64,000 nt of DNA from Pterois miles (taxonomy: Eukaryota; Chordata; Actinopteri; Perciformes; Scorpaenidae). Under the pieces are notes generated by a model that was not told the DNA's origin, did no database searches, and saw nothing but the letters and a program-made list of their open reading frames with translations. A program made the position numbers and the translations under genes. Where the stretch lies: the NCBI GenBank assembly GCA_947000775.1, contig CAMQGK010000058.1:2424001-2488000 (forward strand). Reading direction: 5' to 3'. Positions 25,801-33,998 of this stretch are shown piece after piece (within the stretch, counting starts at the first letter, position 1; every line of letters starts with the position of its first letter).

Positions 25801-26900
25801 CAGTTCAAACAAAGAGGGATTTTCCATTTCTGCCAGATTATGTTTATTTTTGACGTATCACAAATACATTTCTCATCAGACCACAGACGACTGTGTCGGG
25901 GGAGGTCGAAGTCGAGGTCGCGTTGGGGTCGAGGTTGTTTTTGTATGGTGTGAAACCAAAACCCAACGCTGACCTAGTTTAATCTACATCTGTAACTTAA
26001 AAGACAGCTTACTATGTTTTAAGCCAAACTGTCACGTGTTTACTAAACCTAACCAAGCAGTCTTGTTGCCTAAACATAACCAAGTAGCCTAACATTAGTT
26101 TGTGCAACCATGATCTGGGAGAATGTAAATGTAGGCTAATTGAGAATGCAGTTTACTTTTACAGGAACATCATTTAGTAGGAGACAGGGTTGACTATTTG
26201 ACTTTTACTACCTCTCAGTAGCTGGTGACCCATCTTGGTTAGTGACTAGTGAGCCAGTGCTCTAAAGGTTGGGTCTCTGCAGATTTATTAAGTCTGAAGA
26301 AGAGCATTGGCTCAAAACGTCACTAAGCTGTGCCAATAAATTGCACTTACAGGGAGCTACAGTGGTCCAGCACCGGCCTACAGCGGTTTTGGATGTGCAG
26401 CACCACCGTTCATTGTTTGTAGTTGCTGGTGACCCTTCACATGTATTTTGGGACCCCTTTGGGGATCACAGTCCCTCAGCTGGGAACCAAACGCTGCACG
26501 GTATGATGTCTATTGTTGTATATAGCAAGTTTGCACTGACTGTAATAAGCCTTTTGTAAAAGCCATTCATGTGATTTTGCTATTCAGCTGTACATTCAAA
26601 GTGATTGTTAATATGTTTACATCATTGAACAGACTCACATATTTACATACAATCTTCTGGTCTCGAGTTTTCTCGTCTTTAGATCTTTAAACTTTCTACC
26701 TGCACAGAAGACGAGGTAACGGTGTACTTACAGTGGAGTCAGTCCCAGCGTGGTTGTCGGTGCCCGGCACTCAGGTGTAGCAGCCTATGCAGCGGGTGAA
26801 GAGCTGAGCATCGTTTACCCGCCTCTGCAGGCTGCACACGGGCTCCTCTCGGCTAACGCGCCCCTCGCAGGCGGTGCATTCCGTTTCCTGCAGCTCACCT
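808..26900 (-). CDS. TESK/LIMK-type protein kinase gene, 5' part (gene span)
   Basis: Coding exons in order are 13117-13296, 12472-12593, 8841-8889, 8364-8513, 2423-2596, 1683-1766 and 808-894. Joined, they give exactly 282 codons with no stop, and every junction has AG/GT sites. Kinase hallmarks are all visible: glycine loop GSGFFSKVY (residues 51-59), ATP-binding Lys73, alpha-C Glu87, catalytic HRDLNSKN (161-168, Asp163), DFG (184-186) and APE (213-215). The stretches GSAFWMAPEML and YGLDVDAF resemble the testis-specific kinases TESK1/2, which phosphorylate cofilin in the cytoplasm. The loop DLNSKNCL mixes TESK (DLTSKNCL) and LIMK (DLNSHNCL) forms. No LIM or PDZ coding sequence is seen upstream. 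The C-terminal part lies beyond the left edge. Family assignment is firm; the exact orthologue is not, so no symbol is given. Confidence 0.88.
1246..1560. repeat. Degenerate interspersed repeat in a kinase intron
   Basis: It contains 'cattttgggaatagcc' with 'agactgataccactcc' at the left. At the right are 'gctgtttccagtcttttt' and 'gctaagctaggc'. The same blocks occur near 19660-19730 and, inverted, near 21075-21115. Probably a non-autonomous DNA transposon, much diverged. Confidence 0.4.
1683..1766 (-). CDS. Kinase exon, alpha-F region
   Basis: 28 codons lie between acceptor TTGTTCCAG and donor ACACAG/GTAGAGC. It encodes VDVFSFGIVLCEILARIPAD and PEILPRTQ. The DVFSFGIVLCEI segment is the conserved alpha-F helix region of TESK/LIMK kinases. 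Confidence 0.92.
1905..2255. repeat. Degenerate MITE-like repeat
   Basis: The left end reads 'aggactgaaacgattagc' and the right end 'attaattgcagcccc'. These are approximate inverted copies, the 'ggctgcaa..taatgatt' type end common in fish non-autonomous elements. A related stretch lies at 29905-30150. No coding content. Confidence 0.4.
2423..2596 (-). CDS. Kinase exon with DFG and APE motifs
   Basis: 58 codons lie between acceptor TTGGGCAG and donor CGCAAG/GTAACAGG. It encodes NCLIRVTSRGREALVTDFGL and the activation loop ending GSAFWMAPEMLRGEPYDRK. The DFG and APE motifs are intact, so an active kinase is expected. The exon is phase 0 on both sides. Confidence 0.93.
3641..3892 (+). repeat. 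Dispersed repeat with tRNA-like head, copy 1
   Basis: It begins GGGGCTGTGGTTAGCACTC (A-box-like) and GAGTTTGAATCC (B-box-like). A conserved body follows (GTGTGGAGTTTGCATGTTCT, TTTTCTCCGGGTACTC, AAAGACATGCA, GATGGACTGGCGACCTGTCC). A short ATTT microsatellite (3786-3808) interrupts it. The body is strongly similar to 5650-5950, and both copies are in the + direction. Confidence 0.8.
5640..5952 (+). repeat. Dispersed repeat with tRNA-like head, copy 2
   Basis: It shares the GTGTGGAGTTTGCATGTTCT, TTTTCTCCGGGTTCTCC, AAAGACATGCAGG and GATGGACTGGTGACC blocks with copy 1. It extends further 3' to end in an ATGGATGGATGG tail, as in elements mobilised by a LINE. The head is truncated or diverged (GGTTCAAGCCCC remains). 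The short frames in it are not real genes. Confidence 0.8.
6500..6950 (+). repeat. Interspersed repeat with a partner at 24.6 kb
   Basis: 'GCAGCCATGTTGAGATC' plus a following GTTGA..GAAAT block recurs at 24644-24672 in the same direction. The stretch 6643-6682 (AACAGAATATTGATT... GATCAGCGCTGCC) matches the reverse complement of about 24578-24620. The two loci therefore share a repeat with rearranged internal order. No coding potential. Confidence 0.55.
7105..7400. repeat. Probable interspersed repeat (TTAAAGCTGCAGTTGGTAAC type)
   Basis: It begins 'ttaaagctgcagttggtaac' and carries 'tatatcctgacagtagga', a block also seen at 6455-6475 in the neighbouring repeat. This suggests two related elements side by side. 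Non-coding; boundaries approximate. Confidence 0.4.
8194..8315 (+). repeat. CAAGT pentamer array joined to an interspersed element with a hairpin
   Basis: Five tandem CAAGT units (8196-8220) lead into GTTTATTTTTGTATAGCCC and GGGCTTTACAGTCTGTAC, the tail of a common teleost short repeat. It ends in a perfect 9-bp inverted repeat, GGATACGAC (from 8278) and GTCGTATCC (from 8305). The element stops about 50 bp before the kinase HRD exon donor. Confidence 0.6.
8364..8513 (-). CDS. Kinase exon with HRD catalytic loop
   Basis: Exactly 50 codons lie between acceptor GGCTGCTTCAG and donor TCGAAG/GTAAGAC. It encodes YVNGGCLEELLAR through YHRDLNSK (residues 118-167). Asp163 is the predicted catalytic base. 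The exon is phase 0 on both sides. Confidence 0.92.
8841..8889 (-). CDS. Kinase exon, beta-4/beta-5 strands and hinge
   Basis: This is a 49-nt exon with acceptor TTTTTCTAG and donor GAG/GTGAGTC. With the carried-over bases it reads RYLGICVKDDKLYPILE. That matches the RFMGVC...LHALTEY position of TESK kinases. It is too short to be seen as an ORF and is recognised by frame continuity and splice sites. Confidence 0.85.
9286..9778. mobile_element. Fold-back / MITE-like element (about 490 bp)
   Basis: The left arm, from 9328, reads CAGTTACTCAATCTGTGTTAC then TTCTTGAAGAAAAC. The right arm is its inverted copy: GTTTTCTTCAAGAATTC (from 9677) and GTAACACAGGGTGAGTAAC (from 9692). The outer ends (TTAAATGAATAATTCAG... 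/ ...GTGAAGTAGTCCTTTAA) are more diverged. No transposase; non-autonomous. A TTAATTAATTGATTGATT run interrupts the right arm. Confidence 0.7.
9955..10085. repeat. Interspersed repeat with an inverted partner at 40.0 kb
   Basis: The reverse complement contains CAAATGTGGATTAGTCC and CTAACAAATGCACTAT. This corresponds to CAAATGTGCATTAATCC and CCAACAAATACACTAT at about 40056-40112. Short frames in both copies give similar peptides (CCHLNSVHHQMWIS and CCHKYSLGHQMCIN), which is repeat similarity and not a gene family. Confidence 0.5.
10924..11422 (+). mobile_element. Solo LTR of an LTR retrotransposon
   Basis: The 499-bp unit starts TGTCATGG and ends GTCACA (TG...CA) and is flanked on both sides by the perfect 5-bp duplication CAGAC (10919-10923 and 11423-11427). 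It is pyrimidine-rich, with a CAGATTAAAGACGTG block (possible polyadenylation region) near the 3' end. No internal retroelement coding sequence remains, as expected after LTR-LTR recombination. The 136-codon frame across it is not considered a gene. Confidence 0.78.
12472..12593 (-). CDS. Kinase exon with ATP-binding lysine and alpha-C helix
   Basis: The acceptor TTCAG precedes 12593 and the donor is CAG/GTAACAG at 12472. It encodes VMHSTSRKVTVVKIYK, with Lys73 as the likely beta-3 lysine, then IVREISLLQKLSHPNIV with Glu87. Length is 122 nt; two bases of the next Arg codon are carried over. Confidence 0.88.
13117..13310 (-). CDS. Kinase exon with start codon and glycine-rich loop
   Basis: The acceptor CTTTCCCAG precedes position 13310, the ATG is at 13296-13294, and the donor is TATAAG/GTATTC at 13117. 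It encodes residues 1-60, beginning MCDVDVSPEP and ending GSGFFSKVYK. The first 40 residues are a variable lead, and the kinase fold begins near residue 44. The exon ends in phase 0. Confidence 0.85.
14917..15030 (+). repeat. Partial copy of the TAAT-rich interspersed repeat (copy 2)
   Basis: It starts 'agggctgtcagttgatta' and contains 'cctgattaatcgcaaattaa', matching the 105-135 segment of copy 1. It is truncated after about 110 bp. Confidence 0.5.
20006..20876 (+). mobile_element. hAT-type DNA transposon remnant
   Basis: The 871-bp element has terminal inverted repeats CAGGGGTGTCAAAC and GTTTGACACCCCTG. It is flanked by 8-bp target duplications AGCTAGCC (19998-20005) and AGCTAACC (20877-20884), with one mismatch. 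Eight-bp duplications and CAGGGGTGTCAAA ends are features of hAT elements. The internal remnant is described separately. It sits in the long first intron of the kinase gene. Confidence 0.88.
20164..20451 (+). pseudogene. hAT transposase remnant (95 codons)
   Basis: An open frame inside the hAT element contains LFPRLEDVATQHAADRK and LVLEFEQCFQIFGELEKDF. From memory these resemble the C-terminal half of hAT transposases of the Charlie / GTF2IRD2-fused type. A full transposase is about 600 residues, so this is an internal-deletion fragment with no BED finger or complete catalytic core. It should not be annotated as a host gene. Confidence 0.6.
22387..22453. repeat. (AT)n microsatellite
   Basis: About 33 uninterrupted AT dinucleotides in the kinase first intron. 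Confidence 0.97.
22807..22857. repeat. (CA)n microsatellite
   Basis: About 25 uninterrupted CA units. The poly-Cys/Val and poly-Thr/His frames over it are artefacts. Confidence 0.97.
25880..26170. repeat. Interspersed repeat fragment, family shared with 37.6 and 50.1 kb
   Basis: It carries GGGGGAGGTCG, GTGTGAAACCAAAACCCAA, CTAAACCTAACCAAGCAGTC and GCCTAAACATAACCAAGTAG. Matching segments occur at 50128-50335 (GGGAGGAGGTCGGGG, GTGTGAAACCAAAAGTCAA, AACCAAGTAGTTTTGCTGCC) and 37600-37775. Confidence 0.6.
26275..26500. repeat. Probable DNA-transposon end fragment
   Basis: The block 'tctgaagaagagcattggct' with CAAAACGTCAC and GTGCCAATAAA resembles a frequent teleost transposon terminus. It is followed by unrelated text. 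Recognised from general pattern only. Confidence 0.3.
26732..26900 (-). promoter_or_regulatory. Probable non-coding first exon and CpG-rich promoter of the kinase gene
   Basis: On the minus strand this CpG-dense stretch, unusual for the surroundings, ends in a consensus donor: CCACT followed by GTAAGT, with exon end at 26732. Joining it to the acceptor before the first coding exon (exon start 13310) puts an in-frame TGA just upstream, so the ATG at 13296 is the first usable start. The short open frame ATGCTCAGC...TAG inside this exon would be an upstream ORF. The upper boundary is a guess, and the join is inferred without transcript evidence. Confidence 0.5.
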
Positions 26901-26934
26901 CTCTGCGGCTGCGGTGGTGAAACAAAAAGCTTCG

Positions 26935-29900
26935 CTAGTGCAAATGCATGTTTTATGGGTTGTCTTAGGAACCAGCCAGTCTCATCTGCACGTCGGTGGA
27001 TGTAACTCCACCCACGGGCACGGGAGGAGGCAGAGCAACAGGCAGAGCCACAATCCACAGCTGACTGGTGACTGGTGGAGGTTGTCACACTGACATATTT
27101 TAGTTTTTGTTGATAGCAGATGTTTTATGCCATAAGCTATGCATTCATTTACCCATAGATAGAGCTGTTTGTGAACCTCAGATTACAAGCAGCTCATAAT
27201 AATAACAGCACACAGTCTTTTTGCCTTGTGATGACTGTATGAGGTGGAGCAGAGTCTCTTCTGGATGCTGTTTGAGCTGATCAGAAGTATCTAGATACAG
27301 CAGAGGTGGGAGTGTTGTGAACAATGTGGAGAGCTGGCCCCAGAGCAGCAAACTCCCACTCAGTCAGTGTGGGAAATGAATAGACTCTAACAGAACAAAT
27401 AACAGACGGAGGAGAGCTTTACATGATGACAACAGCAGCACCGGCTCATTTAGGCTGTTTAGCTTCGTGTTACTTTACTGTGTCAATCAGACAGTAGAAT
27501 GCAGAGCTGTCAGCTGAGATCCAGCATTTTACAAATACAAATAAATTATTGTAAAGTTACAAACTCAGCTTGTTCCCAGCCTTGTTGTACTACACTGGTG
27601 CAGCATCAGTCTCCACCTCCCCGTGATGAAGACACACTCATTGTGTGTGTTGTTGCATGGTGAGGCTGCTGCAGGGTTTGGTGGTGAAGCTACAGTCTGC
27701 TGATGCTCAGCCTCACTGCTGATTCACGAAGCAGCAGCCGTCTCCTCCTCAGTACACAGCATCTAGCACCATCATGCAGTCTGGTGATTTCACGAGCAAC
27801 AGGCCAAAATCAGCGAGTCAACTAAATCAGTTAGGTTTTGAAAGATGTAGTCTTTTTGCAATACTGTATGCCAGCAGTATAGCACCAATTAATACAATTA
27901 CATTATATTTACCAACATAATTATCAAAGCTACATTACAATTTTCACTTACTTTCAATACTTTCTATTTTTATAATTTAAAAAATGTCCATATCCTCATT
28001 TTCATCTGCATTCTCATGTCCCAAATTGCTCCATATTTCCAGTGAAAGTACTGCATTGCTGTACATTTTTGTATGATGTTGAAGTACTTTTTTATTTATT
28101 TTTTTATTTATTTTGATGATACTACATACTTTCACTCCACATTTCAGAGAGAAATATTGTATGTTGTACTGTATACTTCTTAGTACTGAACTACTGACTA
28201 GCTAATTTGACTTCATGAGGTCAGCTCATACAACATGATGACATTGTTAGAGGTTAAAGGTCATGCACACCCACACAGGTGACAGACCTGCTCAGGTGAG
28301 AGTTGGGATCAGCTGTACTGGGATCTGCCTGCACCAAACCTAATGAAGCTTTCTTGTCTAAACCATCTCAGTGGCGCGTCTCTCCTCAGCTTTTATTTCT
28401 ATAGTCGGAGTCCTGACCTCTTTTTTTATACGGGCCCTTTGATTCATCCCTACACTACAGTGGAAAACAGATAAAACATACCATCCATCATAGTGAGTGA
28501 GAAACACCTGAACATGGATATGTAACGCATTCATCTCCACCTCAACCAGCTAGAATAAAACGCTGTTTACATTTGAATGTATCAATAACAATAATCCATT
28601 AATGCCATATATTTAATCCAGAGCAAAGAAATGTTTTATCTATATAAATATATAACTTTTGAGGACAAGATAAAGGTGTCATAACAATTCCTTTAACTTC
28701 TGATTTGACACGAGGACATTTTGCTGATAATACGTACTGAACTGTGTGGTATCTTTATATTAATATTTTTATTAAAGCAAAGGTTCTAAATACTTCTTCC
28801 ATCACAGCTTATTTCATGTCCACATTTTAATTACACACTTGCACAAAAACACTGTGTTCAATATTTAAGTCAGACTTTTATTTGGGCTGAATGGAAACAG
28901 CATTTATTCCAGCATGGCAAACTAAAAGTCTCCAATGACACCGAGGTAGCAGCGGCAATAGTAACAGCAGTAATAAAACAGTGAAAGAAACACGGCGAAT
29001 AACACAGGTGAATTAAAATGAAATCGCTCACTGACAAGCAAGTGGATGCAGTATATTTTGACACTGATATGCAGGAAGTGATGTATCTGTGAGGTATCTG
29101 AGGTTATGTTGGTGTACAGTGTATCACGGTCAGCAGTCACCGCATGGTTGGAACTTAAAGGGAGAGCAAATACAGTCATTGTCTATATAATTATCTCTGT
29201 CTAAAGATCACCTGCAGTAGGCACTGAGTTAACAGCAATGTCCATTTACACTATAAGCTCCAGTAAATGTCATCTGCTGGCACACACTGCCACCAGCTGG
29301 CCATCGAGTGCAACTACAACACATGCAGAAAGGCACAGTCATCACATGCATACTGCAAATAAAAAGGCACAGTGACCTGAGAAATAATCTGCAGGTAATC
29401 TCATAAAGTCTGCATTTTACGACGCTCTCTACACAGAATACAGCAGCACTGAAATGCATTTTTTAACATAATGTTTGCTGGGTAATGTGGCTCCATGTCC
29501 AGGACCCCAAAACCCATCAGGCACAAACTGAACAATAAGTGCAATTACAGGAAAATGGATCTATTTCCAAATCTTTGGCATAAGCTGCAACTTCTGAGAA
29601 AACAGCATCTTTTGTCACGTAGTCCCTGTAGGACAGCCCTATGGTTTATATGATGTTTCCAGAACTTTGGATAAACAAGTTAAATCACCTCAACAGTAAA
29701 TATCAGTGTTGCTGAATATCAGTTTCATGCAACCAGCCTGTGACAGACATCCTTCAACATTTACCTCCGTTATCAGTTAGAGCTGAAACAACCAGAGAAA
29801 GTCTCCACTGGGCTCACCTGCATGATGTTTCTGATATGGCTGAACCCTGAATATTTCCTTTTATATTTCATTTAAATGAAATCATTTATCACACAGTTTA

Positions 29901-30870
29901 ATCGGCTAGTTGTAGCTCTAATTTTAGCTTTATTTATTTATTGATTATTTATGTTTTTATGAATTGTTTCGTCTATAAAATATCAAAGTACAAAAAAAAT
30001 GCATACAAAACAGACAAGAAGCAAATTCTGCTTCTTGAGAATCTGGATGTTTTTCAGCATATTTTCCTCTTAAATGATGTAAACAACTGACCAAACAACA
30101 AATCAGAACATTTGTTGTTGATGTAAGATGTCGTCAATTAACTAATTTGCAGGAGACAGGCTTGGCTATTAGTCCACTAATTAATCCAGACTGTCATTCT
30201 GGAGACTCCCTGAGACCCGCTGATCAACAGCCAATCTACCCGCAGTTCTTTTGATTAGCGAATATTATGTAGTTGCTGCTTTTCGTTGTCGTACAACCAC
30301 AAACTGACTGTGTTGGTTTAGACAAAACAAGACATTTGAAGATGTTAACTTGTGAGTATTTCTCTGAAATCTACCTCTTGATTAAAGACTCAGCAGTTCA
30401 GTTCAGCCTTGGTTTTCATAGTCAATGAACATGTTTTATGTTTCTGAAGCTGGAACCAGCACCTTTTCTGCTATTTTGCTAGTTCTAGTTTAGTTTTTAT
30501 ACATTTAGTTTCAGAGCTATAATCTAGTCTATGAAATATACAGCTACATATTCAAGGTTGGAGGACTGTGTAGAAATGGCAATAATGTGTAAAGCTTTTG
30601 ATTTGGGACTCAGTTTGAGCGTTTGACGAACAACTAGTCTGTCAACAGCCCGGAGCTTAACGGCTCTGTGGTTAAATGGCATTTGATCTACGACAGCATT
30701 TAAATCTTGTTATTTATTATTATTATACTAGACAGTATGAAAAACAACAGGGATGAACTCGCTGTGTCCCTGAACTGGGACACTGTGTAATGTGGCACAG
30801 CACCTTCAGAGTCAGAGCTGATGAATTCAGTCCTCTGCTATCATTACTGATATATTAAAGCTAAAAAAAA
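26935..30870. other. Intergenic region between kinase promoter and galactosyltransferase 3' end
   Basis: AT-rich sequence with a degenerate MITE at 29.9-30.15 kb. No coding exon is supported; all frames are short and of low quality. Confidence 0.55.
29905..30160. repeat. Degenerate MITE-like repeat, same type as 1905-2255
   Basis: It contains TTGTAGCTCTAATTTTAGC, GTCTATAAAATATCAAAG and GATGTAAACAACTGACC-like blocks. These have the layout of the 'GCAGCTCT...TCTATAAAATGTCAG' elements of teleosts. Strongly diverged. Confidence 0.4.
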
Positions 30871-30876
30871 TGTAAT

Positions 30877-30882
30877 TTTATT
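30877..30882 (-). terminator. Candidate polyadenylation signal of the galactosyltransferase gene
   Basis: AATAAA on the minus strand about 110 bases past the stop codon. A second AATAAA is at 30713-30718. Confidence 0.4.
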
Positions 30883-30991
30883 TCTAATTGGCAATATCAG
30901 TACCCCCCCCCCACAGTGCCTGTGTGTCAAATGGCTTTGTTTTCCTTTATATCAGGCGAATCATTTCATTATTGCTTGTCTTAATTGTTAA

Positions 30992-31959
30992 TTAACAGCT
31001 GCTGTGGCCTTGGGAGAAGTCCTGCCAGATGTGCAGCAGCTGTGATGGCTTAAATCCGTTAGCAATGACCAGTCTGGTAAAAGTGCACCTGTCGTACTCC
31101 AGCTGTCGGATTTCAAACAGGTTCCTGAGGGTCAGCAGGCTGCGGGAGTACACCGGCCGGACGGCCAGCACCCGCAGACACAGCCCCACGTAGACGTCCT
31201 CCAGGGGGATCATCTTGACAAACCTGGATGCCCAGGAGATCCTGGTGGCCAGGTCTGTGGAGAAGACATACCCAGCTCCAGACACATAGGGCGGGAAGCG
31301 GTCCTCGGGGTACAGCTCCTCTGACAAGTGCCATTTGTTGTTCCTGTCCCTCCTCGGCCTGCCATCACTGATCACCGACCCTGTGATGAAGGCCTGCCTG
31401 GGGGAGCGCCGCAGTCTTCTGATGAGGTGGAGCACGTTTACAAACACGTCAGCGTCCACCTTCATGGCGTAGGAGGCATTCGGGCAGTGGACCGCCAGCC
31501 AGTTCATCATCATCATGGTCTTGATTGTCAGGTTCTGGTAACTGTCCTGGAAGTTCATCTGGATGATGTCCGCATGGGTCCTGCTCTCCTCCTCCAGCTC
31601 GGCCTGGATGCTGGACACCCGCCCCCCTCAGGCAGCCCCACATAGAACAGAGTGAGGGTGTCCTGGCCCGGGGTGCCCCATGTCTTCCTGATGGCCTCCC
31701 TCGCCTCTGCCCCCACAGGAGCAACAGGGACCATGAAAACCAGGAAGGGAGCTCTGGTTCTGCGCTTGCACACAGCAGGTTCGTTGAGAACATACTGGTA
31801 CGTCTCGGGAGATATGAGCCGGTACTCCTGCTCCGGAAGAGGACTTGGCTTTAGCGGATGTTGACTCGGTGTTTCTGTGCTCATTAAGATGTGAGCGCAC
31901 AGGACGAGCACGACTGACGCGGTGAGTAACTTCACTAACCTCCAGTAAGAAGTTCTCAT
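30992..31959 (-). CDS. Beta-1,3-galactosyltransferase (GT31), single exon, with a 1-bp frameshift
   Basis: The product would be a type II Golgi enzyme adding galactose in beta-1,3 linkage from UDP-Gal. It starts MRTSYWRLVKLLTASVVLVL: a short cytoplasmic tail, then a signal-anchor at about residues 8-25. GT31 motifs are visible: REAIRKTWG, DSYQNLTIKTMMMMNW, the DxD-type motif KVDADVFVN, VSGAGYVFS and the acidic LEDVYVGLCLR. The C-terminus is HSSC followed by TAA at 30994-30992. Total length would be about 322 residues, normal for B3GALT1/2-type proteins. Reading is broken after about codon 111 at the C6 run 31622-31627 (G6 on the coding strand); one missing base restores the frame. All motifs lie downstream or upstream unharmed, so an assembly or sequencing error is the simplest explanation; a young pseudogene is possible. 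The paralogue identity is not settled. Confidence 0.85.
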
Positions 31960-32200
31960 CGCCTCCGAGTCTCCAGGTCTCGCCGGTGTCCGGTGTCTGG
32001 TGTCCGGTGTCCGACATGAAACGCGGAAATCCAGGAAGTTACAGGGCAGGGCGGCGGTCCGGGTAGCCCAGCGCCGGTTTCAGCTCCCAGCAGGGCGGAC
32101 CAGGAAATGGACCCCTGCCAAGACGGCCGCGTGACGCCCGACTGAACCAAACCAGGACAGACGGGGGACGCAGTGCGTGACGTCATCAGAGCCTCGTTGT
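31960..32200 (-). promoter_or_regulatory. CpG-rich 5' region of the galactosyltransferase gene
   Basis: GC- and CpG-rich compared with the flanks, directly upstream of the ATG. It holds a small tandem array of GTGTCCG/GTGTCTG heptamers (31987-32012). Likely 5' UTR and promoter; no TATA box is obvious. An upstream non-coding exon cannot be excluded. Confidence 0.45.
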
Positions 32201-32250
32201 GATTGGTGGATTTTTATATTGCTACTGAAACGTTGACTCTGGACTGGAAG

Positions 32251-32251
<1 letters not shown>

Positions 32252-32303
<52 letters not shown>
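32252..32303. repeat. (TA)n microsatellite
   Basis: About 26 TA units just upstream of the galactosyltransferase promoter region. Confidence 0.97.
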
Positions 32304-32306
<3 letters not shown>

Positions 32307-32375
32307 TGTATGTATCCCTATCAAATAAACAGAAAATGAAAGTAATTTAAAATGAATAATAACAACAACAATAGC

Positions 32376-32376
<1 letters not shown>

Positions 32377-32413
<37 letters not shown>
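32377..32413. repeat. (ATT)n microsatellite
   Basis: About 12 ATT units, followed by degenerate AT-rich text and a short (ATA)n run near 32490. Confidence 0.95.
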
Positions 32414-32639
32414 GTATAGTATTATAGTAATAGTGGAGTTTCCTTTCCACACAGCTCCATGAGCAAATCATCATAATATATTATGATATAATAATAATAA
32501 TAATATAAATCATACACTGGTGCATATTGTGTTTGTAAGATGTATTTTTGAGGCGTCAGCTCTAATGCTAGGGTGAATGATCAGGTGAAATGGGCCAGAT
32601 AAGGCTGGAGCATCACCGCTGGACTGGCCAAGACAAAAA

Positions 32640-33210
32640 AATTCAATTTCCAAGATTTGTTTTTTTATATTCTCAGAAAAAATAAAAACTGATGTTCTCT
32701 GAGATTTTATAGTCATAAATATACAAGACATAACACCCCAAATCTATGAGAAAAACACCTAATATTGTCAGAAATTCTCTGATTAAAGTATTAAATTTCC
32801 AAGAAAAAAAATATAATTTCTGGGAAAAACTCTGATATTCTGATATTTTATAGTTGTAAATATAGGAGAAAGAAATTACAAATTTATCACAAAAAATATT
32901 AATAATCTCAGAAATTTTCCAAGATTTAAGGCATAAATTTAAAAGTAACAAAATTGAATCTGAAAGAAAAAACTCTCAGAGATTTTGTAATAGTCGACAA
33001 AAAAATCACAACTTTATGGGAAAAAAACATTGAGATTAATGTTGTAAATTTATGAGAAAAAAATAAATATTCGAAAAAAATTAATGTTACAAATTTATGG
33101 AGAAAAATAATCACAAATGTATGAGAAAGTTCTACAAGAAAAAAATACAACTTCATGAGAAAAAAAAGGAATATTTTAAAGTAAAGGGAAATTTTACCAT
33201 CTTTTACCTG
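32640..33210. repeat. Degenerate AT-rich minisatellite
   Basis: Repeated variants of AAATTTATGAGAAAAAAA, TTAATGTTACAAATTTATG and TCTGAGATTTTATAGT recur every 30-60 bases over about 570 bp, with drifting unit length. No coding capacity despite minus-strand frames, which are Phe/Ile-rich low-complexity artefacts. Confidence 0.7.
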
Positions 33211-33327
33211 GACGTCCAACCAGGGCTGATGGGAAATGTAGTCTACTGAAGAAATAAATGTCTTGGAGCACCGCCCCCTGATCTGTTAGTAACTATTACA
33301 ACCTCCTCTCTTCCCCTGTCTCAGTAA

Positions 33328-33425
33328 AATGTACTTAAAGTAAAAGTACTCCCTGGGCAGTGAAATGTACTTAATGTACTGAAAGTAAAAGTACTCCCTG
33401 AGCAGTGAAATGTACTTAAAGGAAA
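33328..33425. repeat. Tandem duplication of a roughly 47-58-bp unit
   Basis: AAATGTACTTAAAG..., GTAAAAGTACTCCCTG and AGCAGTGAAATGTACTT occur in repeated units across 33328-33425, nearly identical between copies. Common AAGTACT-type repeat in fish. Confidence 0.75.
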
Positions 33426-33864
33426 AGACAGAGAGGTTTCTGCAGGTATTTCTGATGATTTGTGGATTGGGCTGAAAGTGTTCACGGTGCGTTCCATTTA
33501 AATCCACTTTCCCTGTGCTCTCCAAGCGGCCTCTGTGTGACGTTTTCTGTTCAGTAATACTGACGGCTGAGGGGAAATGAATAAAATACTAATGAAAGTC
33601 GGTCAGACGAGGACTCTGGGCTGTAAAATGACCAGTAAATCCAGTAAAGCTCCACCTCTTCCTGTACGCAGATATACACTGAAGACAGCACATGTGATGA
33701 TCAGAGCAGACGGACGGTCTACCTGGACGTCACGGATCACCTGTTGGTGCTGATGCTGTTGCTGTGGAGCTCAGGTTGGACTCTGCTTTAAACGTCATCA
33801 CCATGTGTCTCCCTGTTTGTCATGGCCCTGAGAGCCAGGTTGTGACACTATACACTAACATTTC

Positions 33865-33865
<1 letters not shown>

Positions 33866-33900
<35 letters not shown>

Positions 33901-33929
33901 CTGTGTGAGAGAGAGAGAGAGAGAGAGAA
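33866..33929. repeat. (TG)n plus (GA)n compound microsatellite
   Basis: About 17 TG units (33866-33899), then a short spacer and about 11 GA units (33907-33929). Confidence 0.95.
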
Positions 33930-33964
33930 AGTGATTAGTGATATGTGATCTGTAGCCTACATAC

Positions 33965-33996
33965 TGAATTTCCCCCCTGGGGATCAATAAAGTACT
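33965..33996 (+). repeat. LINE-like 3' tail
   Basis: TGAATTTCCCCCCTGGGGAT followed by CAATAAAGTACT is the hairpin-tail type typical of L2/CR1-clade fish LINEs. Compare the SINE tail at 35395-35430 on the opposite strand. Only the tail is present (5' truncation). Confidence 0.6.
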
Positions 33997-33998
33997 AT

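Larger units (their letters stand above)
13311..26731. other. Kinase first intron of about 13.4 kb
   Basis: Repeat-rich: poly-T run at 14131-14152, repeats at 14.9, 19.7-21.2, 24.6 and 25.9 kb, the hAT element, and AT/CA microsatellites. Stretches 15.0-19.6 and 22.9-24.4 kb show no exon or repeat I can define. Additional non-coding exons cannot be excluded. Confidence 0.5.

Noticed and set aside
26771..27088. 105-codon minus-strand frame near the kinase promoter
   Set aside because: Ends in a stop before the GTAAGT donor, Cys/Arg-rich composition typical of CpG-rich DNA, no recognisable domain. Treated as 5' UTR/promoter.
31328..31645. Open frame of 105 codons on the + strand over the galactosyltransferase
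   Set aside because: Antisense shadow of a GC-rich coding exon; no independent motif or splice signal.
32673..33219. Phe/Ile-rich minus-strand frames that could suggest membrane proteins
   Set aside because: They arise from the AT-rich minisatellite; no consistent frame or start context.
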